A stretch of DNA of 64,000 bases from Conus ventricosus. Lineage: Eukaryota > Mollusca > Gastropoda > Neogastropoda > Conidae. The notes beneath the pieces are model-generated. The model was not told where the DNA came from. It did no database searches and was given only the letters and a program-made list of their open reading frames with translations. The DNA is taken from contig CM031604.1 of assembly GCA_018398815.1 (NCBI GenBank), positions 55,217,179 to 55,281,178 of the forward strand. The letters run 5' to 3'. The position numbers and the translations under genes are program-made. Below, piece by piece: positions 42,531 to 55,199 of this stretch. Every line of letters begins with the position of its first letter. The stretch's first letter is position 1.

Positions 42531-44025
42531 TTGGTCACGAGCCTACGACGTTTGACCCATCTAGGGTGGCGGAATTACTCATTTATGTATTGTCGTTGCT
42601 ATTGTCGTGTATCCGTCCCTTAATGTGGCTTGTGGTGCGGTTGCACCTTGTGTAGTTCAGCTCAACTTCGGTTTGCTTTCTCTCTCTCTCTCTCTAATTC
42701 CACTGCCCGTGCTATTCATCCTGTAGGTTCACGGGTGGCTGGTACCTTTCTCTCGAACTTGCTGTCTAATCGGCCTCTCGCCTGCTTTTTACCTAGTCGC
42801 ACGTGCTTCATTTCTTTAGTTTGAAGTATGCTCACTCTGTGACGCAGCATGGCATGTTGGCCCCATCGCTGAGGAGGTTAGCTCTTGACTCGAGCGGAAG
42901 ATGTCTCTGGGAGCGCCTGCTCCGGTCTTGGTTCTTTACCGTATCATCGAGGTACAGTCGGTATCTTCAATTCCTACAGTCGGCCTGTAGGAGAGGGACA
43001 TCGCTCTTCTTTTTCCGCACCTGTGCCTCTGTCCTCTCGACTGGACAGAGGGCAGAGAGAGTCGTTTGAACCCGCCTCTTCTGGGTCACCCACGGGTAGC
43101 TGTACCCTTCTTCCTCCTTCTTCCTTCTCCTTCCTTCTTCCTTCCCTCCCTTTCTTCTCTCCTCCCAGCTAACGTTTCCCCCCCCCCATCCCGGGGGCTT
43201 CAACCCGGAGTCTGGACTGGATGGTGCCATGTGCTGGTTGAGGCCACGCTCTGGCTGGGACCACGGACTGGATGGTGCCACGTGCTGGTTGAGGCCACGC
43301 TCTGGCTGGGACCACGGACTGGATGGTGCCACGTGCTGGTTGAGGCCACGCTCTGGCTGGACCGCGGCGACTGGATGTGCCACGCGCTGGTCGAGGCCAC
43401 GCTCTGGTCGGGACCGCGGACTGGTAGAGGAGCCCCGCCGTCTTGACTGGCCGGCCCTGAACCCCCGTCCAGGACCTCCAGTAACAGCGCCACGTTCCCC
43501 CCCACCCCCCCCCCCCTCCGGGACGCGCTTTTCACTGCCTGCTTGTGTGTCGAGGGTGTCGGCTTTTGAGCGACTCCCTGCGAGAACCGACCCGGTTCGA
43601 GTCACCTAGTGCGATAGGTGCTCCCAGTAGACTTGACAGAGGCAGGGTGTGGAGGCACTCCAGGGTGTGGGAAGGGATGGATGCTGGAAATGTTCTTTAT
43701 AATTGTGTATATGTCATATGTGCTGGAATGCTGTAATCGTGATTGTGTACGTCGTATGGTGAAATATTTATTTATAATCGTGCATGTTGTGTGTGTTGGA
43801 ATGCTTGATTGTGATTGTGCATGTTATGTGTGTTGGAATGTTTGATTGTGATAGTGCATGTGCGTGTGTTGAAATATTTATTTGCGATTGTGTGTGTTGT
43901 GAATAAATGGGGTATTGTATCGTAATCTTTATTGTGTGGTCTCTTTCGGGCGTGTGAGTCAGTCACTCCCTTCACTCCCACCTAGACCGATCCTGTCAGG
44001 CAGACCTCCAGGGTCGGTCGTGACA
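42531..44025 (+). repeat. 3' LTR of the Gmr1-like element
   Basis: Same start TGTCACGAG and end TCGTGACA as the 5' LTR. Its poly-C tracts are shorter and interrupted (about 43178-43187, 43496-43517). The roughly 51-bp tandem units are at about 43213-43420 and an AATAAA is at 43912-43917. Confidence 0.92.
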
Positions 44026-44159
44026 TTGGGTTTAAAGCATAAAATATGAAGATTGCAACATATCTAGTCAGGATACAACTTGGATTCTGTAACAAGTATG
44101 ACAATCCGTCACGTACGATACGAGGACACGTACCGGCACTAGGACACGTACGGCACGGT

Positions 44160-44370
44160 AGGTAGGTGGTGGAACATAGGCCTGGGGAATATGGAGTGGG
44201 GGAACATAGAACTGGGGGAAAATGGAGGTGGGGGAACATAGGACCTAGGGGGAATATGGAGGTGGGGGAACATAGACTGGGGGAATATGGAGGTGGGGGA
44301 ACATAGACCTGGGGGGAACATAGACCTGGGGAACATAGACCTGGGGAACATAGACATGGGGAACATATGG
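44160..44370. repeat. Minisatellite of ggggaacatagacct / gggaatatggaggt units
   Basis: Alternating short units of about 15-32 bp. The minus-strand Pro/Ser/Cys frames over it are artefacts of the repeat. Confidence 0.85.
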
Positions 44371-45000
44371 CGCCTCCCCTAATGGGGAACCTAACTGACA
44401 TTATCCAGTAGTGATTGCGCTACACCATCCCCATACAAACGGCCGTTGTCACTATTTTTCTTTCTTTCTGCTGTAGAGCAAACGGGCATAGCGATATAGA
44501 CACACGTAGTTCTAGAGAACACGAACATGAATAGCTCTTTCGATACATGGTCAATTGTAGTGATATAGACACGTAGTCTTAAAGGGTCGTATGGTTTACG
44601 ACACGTAATCATTGGTCGTAGGCTAATAATGGTAGTGCTTTAGATACGTAGTGATTGCGCTACGCACCCGTGATCATAATTTTTCAGATCTGTTTAGATT
44701 TCCGCCTACAGTCGTCTCACTTTGCAACGGTCAACTGATGCCTGAATCTGTCTTGGTGTGATTCTGTAAAGAATGCCTTCACTGTTTGAACGCTTTTAAA
44801 TTCTATGGGAGCTTAATCGACTCCAACCGGAGATACCATGCAGGCTAAATCACTTCCCTTGAAGAACCACTTCGGCAAGTCTTCTTTTTCTTCTTCTTCT
44901 TCCTAAAAAGCTGGTTCACTCAAAAACGAGTAAGTCACCAGCGCGCATGTTAACAAATAAAATAAAATAAAGTGCGACTCAGCCTGCTGGCCTCTGGAGC
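44371..45000. other. No gene recognised
   Basis: The motif gtagtgattgcgctac occurs at about 44406 and 44647. TAAAA-type repeats at 44955-44972 may be the 3' tail of the minus-strand LINE. Confidence 0.4.
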
Positions 45001-47760
45001 AAAATTTGGTAACAAGGGGTCACACACGATATTCAAAAAGTTAAAAGCAATGGGCCAGGTTCAGGCCCAGGTAACCATAAAATATCTGGGAAAGTTAAAA
45101 TAGAAAGATCAGTCAATATGCAGATCTCAAGACTGTCGTATCAATCTGATTTTAAATGAGACTGCATTTGTGGCAATCTTGATGGCACCCGACAGTGAGT
45201 TCCACAGCCGTACAGAACTAGGATAAAATGAATGTAAATGGCTGTCAATATTTGATGCAGGTATGGCATAACATTGACCGCCACTCCTGGTGCTACTTTT
45301 ATTCAATTCTAGTTGTTCCATTGGGATATCAATTAGTTTAGCTCTGCCTTTGAAGAAGATATTAAGTTTGATAAAAGCTCTTCTCTCTTCTAAGGTTTCC
45401 ATTCTAATTTCCTCATGTTCTTCCTAGTATCCCCTTTCTCTCTGATATGGTTCCCCGTTACGAACCGTGCTGCTCTCTTCTGAACCTTTTCGAGGTTACC
45501 AATGTCCTTTAGATTGTGAGGATCCCAGACTGAGCAACCATATTCCAGTACTGGTTTAACCAGTGTTTTGTAGCAGTCGTCCTTAACCTTTTTGGGGCAG
45601 TCGTTGATATTCCTGTATAAGAAAGCTAAGCTGTTGTTTGCTTTCTTAATGTTTTTTCCATTTGAGACAACTATCTATAATCACGCCTAAATATTTTGCA
45701 GCACTGGTTTCTTTAAGAATAGTATTGTGAACAGAATATTCTGATCTAGTTGGTGAGCGTTTATTACATATACGCAACACTTGGCACTTCTGGGGATGAA
45801 ATTCCATTTTCCAAGTTCTTTCCCACTCTTGTAAAGTGTTTAGATCTTCTTGTAGAATGCGTGTATCATTCTTGCTTCTGATTGTTCTATATACTAAGCT
45901 GTCATCTGCAAAAAGCCTTATAGTAGTTCCAGGAGAGAGATTTCTACTTATGTCATTTATATGAATTAAAAAAAAAAACAAAACAGGGGCCCCAGAACAG
46001 TTCCCTGTGGTACACCTGACAAGACTGGTTTACAATGGGATGACGACCCTTCCTCAACAACTTTCTGTGTTCTCCCAACAAGGAATGATCTAGACCATTT
46101 AGCAAAGAACCGCCAATGCCAATGTCTTCTAATTTAAGCAGCAGGCCCTCATGGTCAACCTTATCAAAGGCTTTAGAAAATTCTAATAAAATTGCATCTA
46201 TTTGCTGTCTGTTGTTAAGACAGTTATTAAAATCATTGAGAGTTGTTATAAGTTGAGTCTCACAACTCCTTCGCTGTCTAAAACCATGCTGGGCGTTATT
46301 TAAGAAGTCACACTTGTCAAGATGGTCCATTATACTATTATAATTATGTGTTCAAGTAGTTTTGCTGATATGGATGTAAGAGATACAGGTCTATAGTTCT
46401 CTACTTTTGTTTTGTCACCCTTTTTGAATAAAGGGACAATGCTAGCATCTCGCCACTCATAAGTTATTACTCCCTGGTCCAGTGAAGCTTGGAAAAGTAT
46501 AGTTGGTATACCTCAGTCAATTCATTGGCACATAATTTTAAGAGCTTGCCAGGAATGCCATCAGGACCAGCAGCTTTGTTTTCATTGATGTTTGTCAGTA
46601 ACTTAAATGCTCCTGCTTTGATTACTTTGATATTTTGCATTTCAGGAGTTTATCATCATCCTTTAGTCTAAAGTTAATTTGAGGCTTGGGATTTGAGAAA
46701 ACCGAACAAAACTGATTGTTTAGTAAATTTGCTTTTCCTTCAGGGTCCTGTATTAGGTTATTCTGGTTATTTCTCAGGTCTGGAATCCCAATGTTGTCCT
46801 GTCTCTTACTCCTTACGTAAGACCATAATTTCTTGTTTTGATGATCACCTTCTGAAATCATCGAATTAACATAATTGGAGTGAGCAAGCCTACATTCTCT
46901 CTGACACCTTCTCTTAATATTGTTTATTCCTAATCAGTAATCTTTCTGAATTAGGGTGTAGTTTCAATTACTTAAAGAACCGATGTTTCCTTCTCAACAA
47001 ACATTTAGTTTTTTGTATTAATCCACGGCTGGTGGTTCTTGCTTGAAGTTATTTTAGTTGGTATGTTGTCATCCATAATAAATTCCAAGTTAGTTTTTTA
47101 TACACTTCCAAAGGTCATTGACATTATCTTTAACACAATGAGACCTCAAAAAAAAAGACGACTGAAATCATGAGTGTCCCTGCGTAATTTGGTAAGTCTG
47201 CTTGGTTCCATAGTCTGATGGTACGTTTAGGGGGTTTTCTTCGAAGGGTTGAAAGTTGCTCTCTAAGAGAATTATGTCATGATCACCCAGGCCTGCAATT
47301 AATTGCTGATTGCCTAAAGCGCCTGGACAAATGGTAAAAAATAAATCCAAGAATGTATTGCCACGTGTTGGCATTTCAACTGACTGCACTAATCCAAGGT
47401 CTTTGGTGGTATAAAAAAAAAAACCCTGAGAATTAATGTTTTTATTATATTGATTACCAAGTATGGCATCTTCACGCCCAGTCGATATCAGGTAAGTTGA
47501 AGTCTCCACCAATCTATATTGCCTTCCTATTGGCCAAAACAATGTCGGAAATGTCTCTGCAAATAGACGAACATACATTTTCATCTGAGTCTGGAGGTCT
47601 GTAAACACTTCCAACAATGACAGGTGAAGTCTCTTATTCTTAAAATTAATCCTACAAAATAAACTTTCGCTATTTTTGCCTTGATATAAAAACTCACTGG
47701 CTAGGTTCTTCCGAATGGCAATCAAGACTCCCCCACCTCTTTTTCCAAGTGTATAGATCT
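45000..47760 (-). pseudogene. Jockey/CR1-group LINE, endonuclease and reverse transcriptase
   Basis: From right to left on minus: an AP-type endonuclease with GGGVLIAIRKNLASEF (about 47720), GGDFNLPDIDW (about 47490) and GLGDHDIILLE (about 47270). A linker follows (46622-46861, KKLWSYVRSKRQDNIGIPDL). The reverse transcriptase has NAQHGFRQRRSCETQL, FSKAFDKVDHEGLLLKL (about 46150) and the catalytic RLFADDSLVY (about 45890). The C-terminal tail includes SFYPSSVRLWNSL and stops near 45127. Endonuclease, RT and tail order, and the FADD box, fit the Jockey/CR1 superfamily. Multiple frameshifts and stops, so inactive. Confidence 0.85.
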
Positions 47761-48460
47761 ATCTAGAAATCAGTTCTTTGGTCAAATCTCGTCGCCTCTA
47801 CTCAGCCACAGTTTCTGTTGTCAATATGTGTATTAACTAATCACTGCAAGATCGAACGGAGAGGTGTTTGGAGGGTATTGATCTGGCTCACATCGAGCAG
47901 CCAAGTCGTAAATACTATTGATGTATTCACTCAAGAGAAGTTAAACAATGCCAGGATGTACTTGGTTATTTCCCTTATCTTTGATAAAAGGTAAAAACGC
48001 CCACTTTGACTGTTCTTTCGATGGATCGTTATAACGTGATCAGATGATTCAAGAATTCGTTGCGGCTATTGTCAAACACTTTACACTAAGCTGGCAAATC
48101 ATCGCCAGTCCCATGAACAGACCTTTAACAAGCTAGCTGCCAACTTTCGATCTCATGGCTATGGCTGAAGAGTTGTTCCGAAAACTGAAAGATAAATGCT
48201 TCCCCCAAACCCATCCCTGCACAGGGTATTGACCTTGCCCAGAAGAAAACATCCCTTAGACGCTATTTGCGACTCCTAATGGATGTTACGTGCATTTAAC
48301 GAGAGAAGACGAGAAAGAAAGGAACGGACTCACGGTCTGAGATTCGAATGACAGCGAAAGAAGCTGCCGAGCCGTCTTCCATCTTCAGTGAAATCATGTG
48401 ACGTGCATCCAACAGAGCTATCTGTCAATTCGAATTCTTGTTCACGTAACGTTCCCCGAT
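47761..48460. other. No gene recognised
   Basis: May include the 5' part of the minus-strand LINE, but no first ORF is recognisable. Confidence 0.35.
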
Positions 48461-48464
48461 ATTC

Positions 48465-49400
48465 TCGTTCTTCCTTCTTTTACCATTCCTTTCTTCCGAT
48501 TTTCTTTCTCTCTTCACCTTTCTTTCCATCTTACCTTTCTTGTTCCTGTCTGTCGTCCTTTCTTCATTCCTTCCTTTGTTTACCTACTTTTCTGTTCCTT
48601 CTTTTTTTCTTCATTCCTTTCCTTTTCATTCCTTTCTTCTGTTCTTCCTGGGATTCTTCCTTCTGTCTTTTTTCTCCTAGTTTTCTTCCATTCTTTCTTT
48701 TCATACTTTATTTTCTCTCATCCCTCCTTTGTTCTCTTCTTTTTCTTGTTATTCTTTCCGTTCTCCATTTCTTTCTTCCTTCCTTCTTTGTTTCTTTCAA
48801 TTCTTTCCTCATCATCCCTTTTTTCTCTTCCATTTTTTCTTCCTTCTTTTCTCCCATCCTTCTTTTTTCAGTTCTTACTTTCTTTCCTTCCATTTTCCTT
48901 TTCTTCCTCCTCATCTCCCCATTTCGTTCTTTCTTTCTTTTTTCCTATCTTTCTTGCTCTACTCTTTCCTTCTGCCCTGTCCTTATTTCCCCCCACCCCC
49001 TCCCCTTTTTTTTTTCATCCTTGACTAATTCCTTCCCATTGGTATATTTCTTTTTTTTCTTCCTGCCTTCCCTTCCTTTCTCGTTGAATCTTAATTTCTT
49101 TCTTCATTAATTTTCTTTCTCCCCCCCCCCCCCCCCCCCCCCCCGTTTCTTTCTAACTTCCTTTTTTTCTTTTACATTCTTTTCTAGATTTCTTCCCTTT
49201 GTCCACACTTTCTTTCTCTTCTTTGCTTTCTTTCTCCCTTCCATTTTCCTTTCTTTCCCCCTATTTTTCCGTTTAACTTCCTTTCTTCCTGCTTCACCCT
49301 TGCTTGTTCGTTTTTTTTCCCCCTTCATTTTTGTCTTCCTTCCTTTCTTTTCTCTTTCATAATTTTCTTCGTTTATTTCTTTCTGTCTTCTCACTTCTGT
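48465..49400. repeat. Long polypyrimidine tract
   Basis: More than 900 bp made almost only of T and C on plus, with short purine interruptions and a 24-bp poly-C run at 49121-49144. The 240-residue Ser/Phe/Leu frame over it reflects composition and is not a gene. Confidence 0.9.
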
Positions 49401-49952
49401 ACCTTCAAGGTGTGAAAACTGAGTTGCAGACACATCTTCGTTCACTCATCTAAAGTCGGCTAAATTCATTGGTAATAGAGTAAAGCTATTGGCAATGTAT
49501 TTGAAAACCTTTGACATGAAAACTGAGTTTGTCATTGGAGAGACATTGTTGGTGCTGACCATATGAGCCGGTTAGTGGGGGAGTGAAATTTTTTAGTTCT
49601 GCACTCTCTCTCTCTCTCTCCTCACACACACACATGCGCATGTACGCGTGCCCACATATGGACACGCACACACAAAAACTATACTCATGTACACTTACTC
49701 ACACTCACAAAATTCACAATCAGTGCACACTGAAACTGTGTTTATCTGACATTTACTGATACTACATCAAAACTGCAGTCACTCACTTCGAAATGTGTAC
49801 ATATCTATATTAGAATAATCCATTCACTGTGAGGCGAGATCAACGCTGCAAACAATCCTGAATTAGATTTTATTAATTTAATGGCTTTGAGTGTTAAGAA
49901 TGTGTCTAATGTCAAAAGAGGGATCTTCACACACTGAACAACAAACTTTTCA

Positions 49953-49986
<34 letters not shown>

Positions 49987-50250
49987 AGAGAAATGGATAT
50001 TCACAGAAGTTTAAAATTGTTTTCCATGTAAATGCTGACACAACTTATAGACTGTGGTACTGATCACACGCATAACAGGGCTATTGACAATTAATAAACA
50101 CTGAGAGACAATATCTATGAGCGCTGAAGTGACAATGATTCTGAGCACAGACATGAAATTTCGAGCAACATATATATTTATGGATGTATGTGTTGATACA
50201 ATAGGTAGATTTATCATAGAAGAAGCATTTCACAATGTCTTGTGCTAACT
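49401..50250. other. Microsatellite-rich DNA without genes
   Basis: Short CT/CA runs at 49602-49635 and 49958-49981. Nothing else recognised. Confidence 0.5.
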
Positions 50251-50252
50251 TT

Positions 50253-50345
<93 letters not shown>

Positions 50346-50410
50346 TGATCTTTCAGATGACAATACTTCAATCACGCATGCCCACGTACACGCACACACA
50401 CACACACACT
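50251..50410. repeat. (CT)n and (CA)n microsatellite
   Basis: CT at 50252-50286, CA to 50341, and another CA run around 50390-50408. Confidence 0.95.
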
Positions 50411-51070
50411 GATTTCTCAGATGAGAACATGTCAATCACTTCATTCTTATGCTTTTTTTTTCCTTTTTCTCTTTTTCATTTTTTTTCTTAACACAGCCAG
50501 TACATTTGCTTTCACTTCTGAATCAGTTGTCCCTTTACAGTTTTAAATCAATACAACTATAACCACTTCATCAACAAGGCATCAATTTCTCCCGAATTCA
50601 CTTCAAAACCACAATAACAAGAACAGCACAATCCTGCTACAAATCACAAACAACAAATTTTTCAACAATGATAATAACTGCACTTCACTGGATTAAATCC
50701 AATTTCGCTCGAAGCCATTTGATTTGATATCCAGACATATGTGTATATTGACATTATTAACATATTTACAACACATATATGACTTGATAGATATACAATG
50801 AACACACACACGCACACACACACATTCTGCATCAAATGTTTATTATGAACTGAACCCTAGCTGAATGGATCTGTGGGACGGACAGCTGCAAAGGAGTTTG
50901 ATATAAAACCAGGAGATCTTGGGCCCGACTGCAAGGCGAATGGAACTCGGAAAGTCAAGCTGACTGTCAACAAATAATATCAACAAAATAGCAGATCTGG
51001 CCTGGAAAATGCACAACACTCAAACTAGGATTAATGACAATAAGTGTATGCCTAACACAGTAAACAGAAT
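50411..51070. other. No gene recognised
   Basis: AT-rich DNA with a short CA run near 50803-50823. Confidence 0.4.
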
Positions 51071-51183
51071 TCCCCTACCCCCCCCCCCCCCCCCCCCCCC
51101 CCCCCTTTCTTTTTTTTATCCTAACTGGTGAGCTGTAAATGAACGTGCAATTTGTTGCCCAGTTACTGGTCGTCTCGTTTTCC

Positions 51184-51235
<52 letters not shown>

Positions 51236-51292
51236 GTGTGTTGTGTGTGTGTGTGTGTGTGTGTGTAAGTGTGTGTGTATGTGTGTGTGTGA
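51071..51292. repeat. Poly-C (28 bp) and (GT)n microsatellite
   Basis: An uninterrupted C run at 51078-51105, then GT repeats at about 51187-51290. Confidence 0.95.
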
Positions 51293-53400
51293 ATTACTCA
51301 TATCCTGCTCATTCTACACTTATTCTGAATATTGTGCTGTTGCGGTCTTAGTGCCAGCAGTCTATGGCTAGCTATCAATATCAAGTTGTCTTACGCTAAC
51401 CTACAAGAGGAGACACTGCACTGCTGCTGAGTAATGTTGAGTGTTGCCTGTTTCAGCAATCAAAGCACTCCACTTACTGAGCAATCATTTAGGGCAAACA
51501 ATGCTTATTGGAAGAATATCCCCCTTCCAGAGGAGAGACTACCATCTACAACAAGAACATGCTCTGGTGTGGAATTTAATGAGTAGTGAACACTTAACTT
51601 GGCAGACTCTTTCTTTTTACCTGATTTTGTTTGTATATCTGGCCTTAACCGAAAAGAAATATTTTCCCTAAAAAAAGATAACTTTTCACAACTTCATTGA
51701 TGAATGTCAGTTGCTGATAAAACATTTTTTGTGCTCTCCGTAAAACTGACAAAAGAGCTGGTGTATGTTCAGATAAAGAGCAACTGTTGTAATGCGACAT
51801 CAATAGTAAAGAACAGGTCAGCGTGTCACAATTAAACTACAGGTTACCAGGTGCTCCAAACAAAAAGCCCTTAATTGGTGCCTGAGTAATGCATGGACTT
51901 AAGCCCAGTGAAGTCACTCTTTAATCTGAAAGACATATAGATATACAGACCTCACGACCGTTTATGACATGGCAACAGTCCTATGCCCATCAGCTTCCAT
52001 GCACTGATTCAACTGTTCCTTTCTTAGTATCTACGTTAGATAAGATAGTGTCAGAACAGCGGCTCAAATGACCTTCGATCACCCCACAATCAACTGGGAT
52101 GAATTGACATGATTCAAATTGCACATCTGGCATGTCATTGCAAGTCCGCTACCTAATCTCGTACAGAAAGTCGGATGGCTTGCCACATGAATGGGCACCC
52201 ATAGTAAAAAATATTTTGCCCACACAAAAACATTAAGGTAAAAAAAAAAATCACCCAAAATAAATTCAGAGGAAACAAACATTTGGCTAGTCTCTTGACG
52301 ACTCTGTCATGACTTTTCATACATACTACTTGACTACCTGACAGATAATGATGACACAATCAGTCAGTAATAGATGGTTTATGACATAACAACAATCCAG
52401 CGCTTGCCAGCTCCCACACCATTGTGCGCTAGACCCAGCACACAGCAGGTTGCAGGAAAGGGAAAAGTGGGAAGGGGAAGAGGGGGATACATAGGCTAGA
52501 TTCACACTAATATCTCACTGCTACCCAGGACCAAACATTGATTTGACCGAGACATGAATCAAATGAAAACTGTGAGACCAACTTAGGTCTTCCTCTGATG
52601 ATTGTTCACCTGATTTCAAAGTGGCCCGACAAGTGATGCTTGGCTGCACCTCAGTCATTTTCTGCCATGTATCATGTTATGCGTGTGTCTGTGCACATGT
52701 GAATGCAGGAACAGGCGTTGTTTTTGCATCCAGTGTTGCTTATTTGGTCGAGTGTGTGCATGCATGTGTGCAGGCAGGATGAAAGAAAAGAGATGGGAGT
52801 CACATGTCCGCTCAAGCATGCATTTCATTCCACAACAACTGAGTTATCATTTTGCTCTGTACAGCATGCTTTGCTTTGGATACGTAATTCAGGCGGGGTG
52901 TGTACCACATCAACATGTCATGATCATTATCACTGCTCGCCATTAAGGCAACCCTGCACTATGTCATTATGCTAGCATTTAAAAAACATGGTGTTGGCTC
53001 TGTTGTGCAAACATTTGGGACTGACAGTTTTGGGTGTTGCTACCAAGTCAATAACAAAAACAAAAAGATAAAAAGTGTAGGGAGGGGGGTGGGGGGGATG
53101 CTCATGTTGCAAACCTTTTCATAGCTGAACTTTACCTGATAACCAGGGCCTGGCTGAGCTCAGCTCACTACTGTCAAGTTTTCCAGCCCAAAATTTGCCT
53201 TCACATCAAACTCAGATGGACGACTGCCTACTTCAGCTGAGCCTTATCACAAAAATGATCATGCCACATAAACGCTCTACCAATGCATTTGTCAACAATA
53301 AACAAGTAACACTTCACGCCCTGAATGGGGTAAATCAACTTTACAGACTTCCTTGGAAATGATACCAATGTAACAAACGACAACACGTTACCCTACATCA
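51293..53400. other. No gene recognised
   Basis: Two diverged stretches containing tttatgacat (51960 and 52378 areas) hint at an old duplication. No coding signal. Confidence 0.35.
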
Positions 53401-53414
53401 TGGCTATCTTCAGG

Positions 53415-53680
53415 TCAAAAACGCTTGACTGACAAAACAGTTAACACATCTTTATGGATTAAGAATCAAACCCAACGGCCTAAACTCCATCATGAACAGA
53501 TGCTTCCAACTTGTCCCGTCCATTCTTTGCTCCTGTGGTGAAGCAGACCAGGCCACAAAACGCATTCTTCCAGATTCTAGTGCCTGGAAGGAACTGAGAG
53601 AAGAGTCATCGCTGATGGCTTCCGCTTTACTAGAAGTTTGCAGACTTTGTGGAGGGCTGCCCCTTTCATCCTGAGAACCA
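53415..53680 (+). pseudogene. Possible LINE C-terminal zinc-knuckle fragment
   Basis: A short open frame (53492-53674) reads MNRCFQLVPSILCSCGEADQ then ATKRILPDSSAWKELREE. The pattern PS..C.CGEADQT.EHIL..C...KELREE is common at the C-termini of Jockey/RTE-like LINE proteins, so I read this as a decayed remnant in which one Cys/His is lost. Small and diverged. Confidence 0.4.
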
Positions 53681-53739
53681 GTCAGTGGTGAGATGTATCT
53701 ATACAAATGCGCCATCATTTCAAGTTATCGTTTTTCTCT

Positions 53740-53815
53740 CTCTCACACACACACACATTTGAGTACACCACACACACTCACACATGTGCACACACACACA
53801 CACACGCATGCATGC
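53740..53815. repeat. (CA)n-rich microsatellite
   Basis: Interrupted CA and CACT repeats with catgcatg. Confidence 0.85.
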
Positions 53816-54860
53816 ACATAGGAAAATGAGGGGGAAAAAAGAAGGTTAAGAGAAGAGACCATCTGACATACACAAAAATTACAGTGTGAAAATGCACCAC
53901 CTCACTGAAAAACAACAACGACCCCATCCCAATTCATCCATCCAAATAATCCGACGGGACTTAGCGAGGTCCATGCTGAAAAACAGGCAACTGTCATAAA
54001 TGCTTTTAAGCTTGGGGGGAAAAAAAAGGTAGACACCAATTCAGTTGACGCTGCTGCACAAACAGTGAAAGTAGACTGTGCTCACACTTTATTTAAGTTC
54101 TTTTACAATCATATTTACAAATGAACACAGGTGCATGCGCCACATTTTCATTCTCATGCACTTACAGCTCAATCTGACACAAAGTGCCCCTGATCAGGAA
54201 AAAAAAGCAAGACTATTTATCTTCCTCCAAGGCACCTTTGCCCAGAAATTGTCCGTTCAAGAATACATCGAAGTCTGAAAGCATTAACAACACTTTGAAA
54301 GAAGATCATAAGATGTGTCGCACGAGAACAAAATAAATATGAAATGATACAAACGAGAAACCTTTACACGCAAAGTGTGGATCTTACTTAACACATCCAT
54401 CAATATACATAATCACAAGGCAGAATCACAAACATCCACCCGTTGTCAAAATACAAGGACCACATGCAATCACTCTCCATAAATACTAACAACCATCATA
54501 GATGCAGATTACGACTCACAAACACTAGCAACATCTGTTCGCAACATTGTCTGAAAGCGCGGTTTTGAATCCATTAACACAAGCAACAACTGTTTACAAC
54601 ACTGCCTGTAAGTGGGCAATCCACTAATGCAGGTTCACTTCAGCAGATTTGCAAAAACTGAAGCGAAAGAAACACAGATCAAGGAACAATGAACATTTCA
54701 AACAAACAAACAGACAGACAAACAAACAAAAAACAACTTCAAAATTTTGTACCAGAACTGCCATCATCTTGATCTTATTTTAAGTTTTAGACAACGATTG
54801 AATCGTTGACACATTCAGCTGCCCTATGCATCAAACTTTGAAAAAAAAAATAAGCCTTTG
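53816..54860. other. No gene recognised
   Basis: Short frames only. CAAA/CAGA repeats at about 54700-54735. Confidence 0.4.
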
Positions 54861-54865
54861 GCAAA

Positions 54866-55145
54866 CAGAAAACAAGTCCTACTGATAGAAAAGATGAAGA
54901 TACACTGAAACCAGAAAACAAGTCCTACTGATAGAAAAGATGAAGATACACTGAAACGTTTCTATCCCTTATAACACCTTAAGTAATTTGAACAAGTGGA
55001 CTTTAAAAAAAACATACAAAAAAAGAGGTGTGTGTGCAGAAACAAATTAAAAAAAGTGATAATAATCCATGGATAAATTTTACTAAAAATGTGTGTGTGC
55101 AGAAACAACAAAAAAGAAACAACAGTGATAATAATACATGGATAA
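54866..55145. repeat. Two neighbouring tandem duplications (about 47 bp and about 72 bp)
   Basis: A 47-bp unit containing acaagtcctactgatagaaa is duplicated at about 54866-54957. A second, less exact unit containing gtgtgtgcagaaacaa and gataataatacatggataa is duplicated at about 55028-55142. Confidence 0.85.
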
Positions 55146-55199
55146 TTCTTTTTAAAAAGTTCTAAGAATGTTCAACTTTGTATGATATATGGTGGTTTT

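Larger units (their letters stand above)
37321..44030 (+). mobile_element. Gmr1-like Ty3/gypsy LTR retrotransposon with TTGGG target duplication
   Basis: Two direct LTRs of about 1.49 kb flank 3.7 kb. The LTRs begin TGTCACGAG and end TCGTGACA. Identical 5-bp sequences TTGGG lie immediately outside (37321-37325 and 44026-44030), so this is a single complete insertion. The internal order is Gag with SCAN-like region, protease, integrase, then RNase H, the Ty1/copia-like order that defines Gmr1-like members of the Ty3/gypsy group. Most of the reverse transcriptase is missing, so the copy cannot move by itself. Confidence 0.9.

Noticed and set aside
43982..44401. 139-residue Cys/Pro/Ser-rich ORF
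   Set aside because: It is a translation of a short-unit minisatellite.
48388..49110. 240-residue Ser/Phe/Leu-rich ORF
   Set aside because: It follows from a polypyrimidine tract. The neighbouring frames are equally open and there is no domain.
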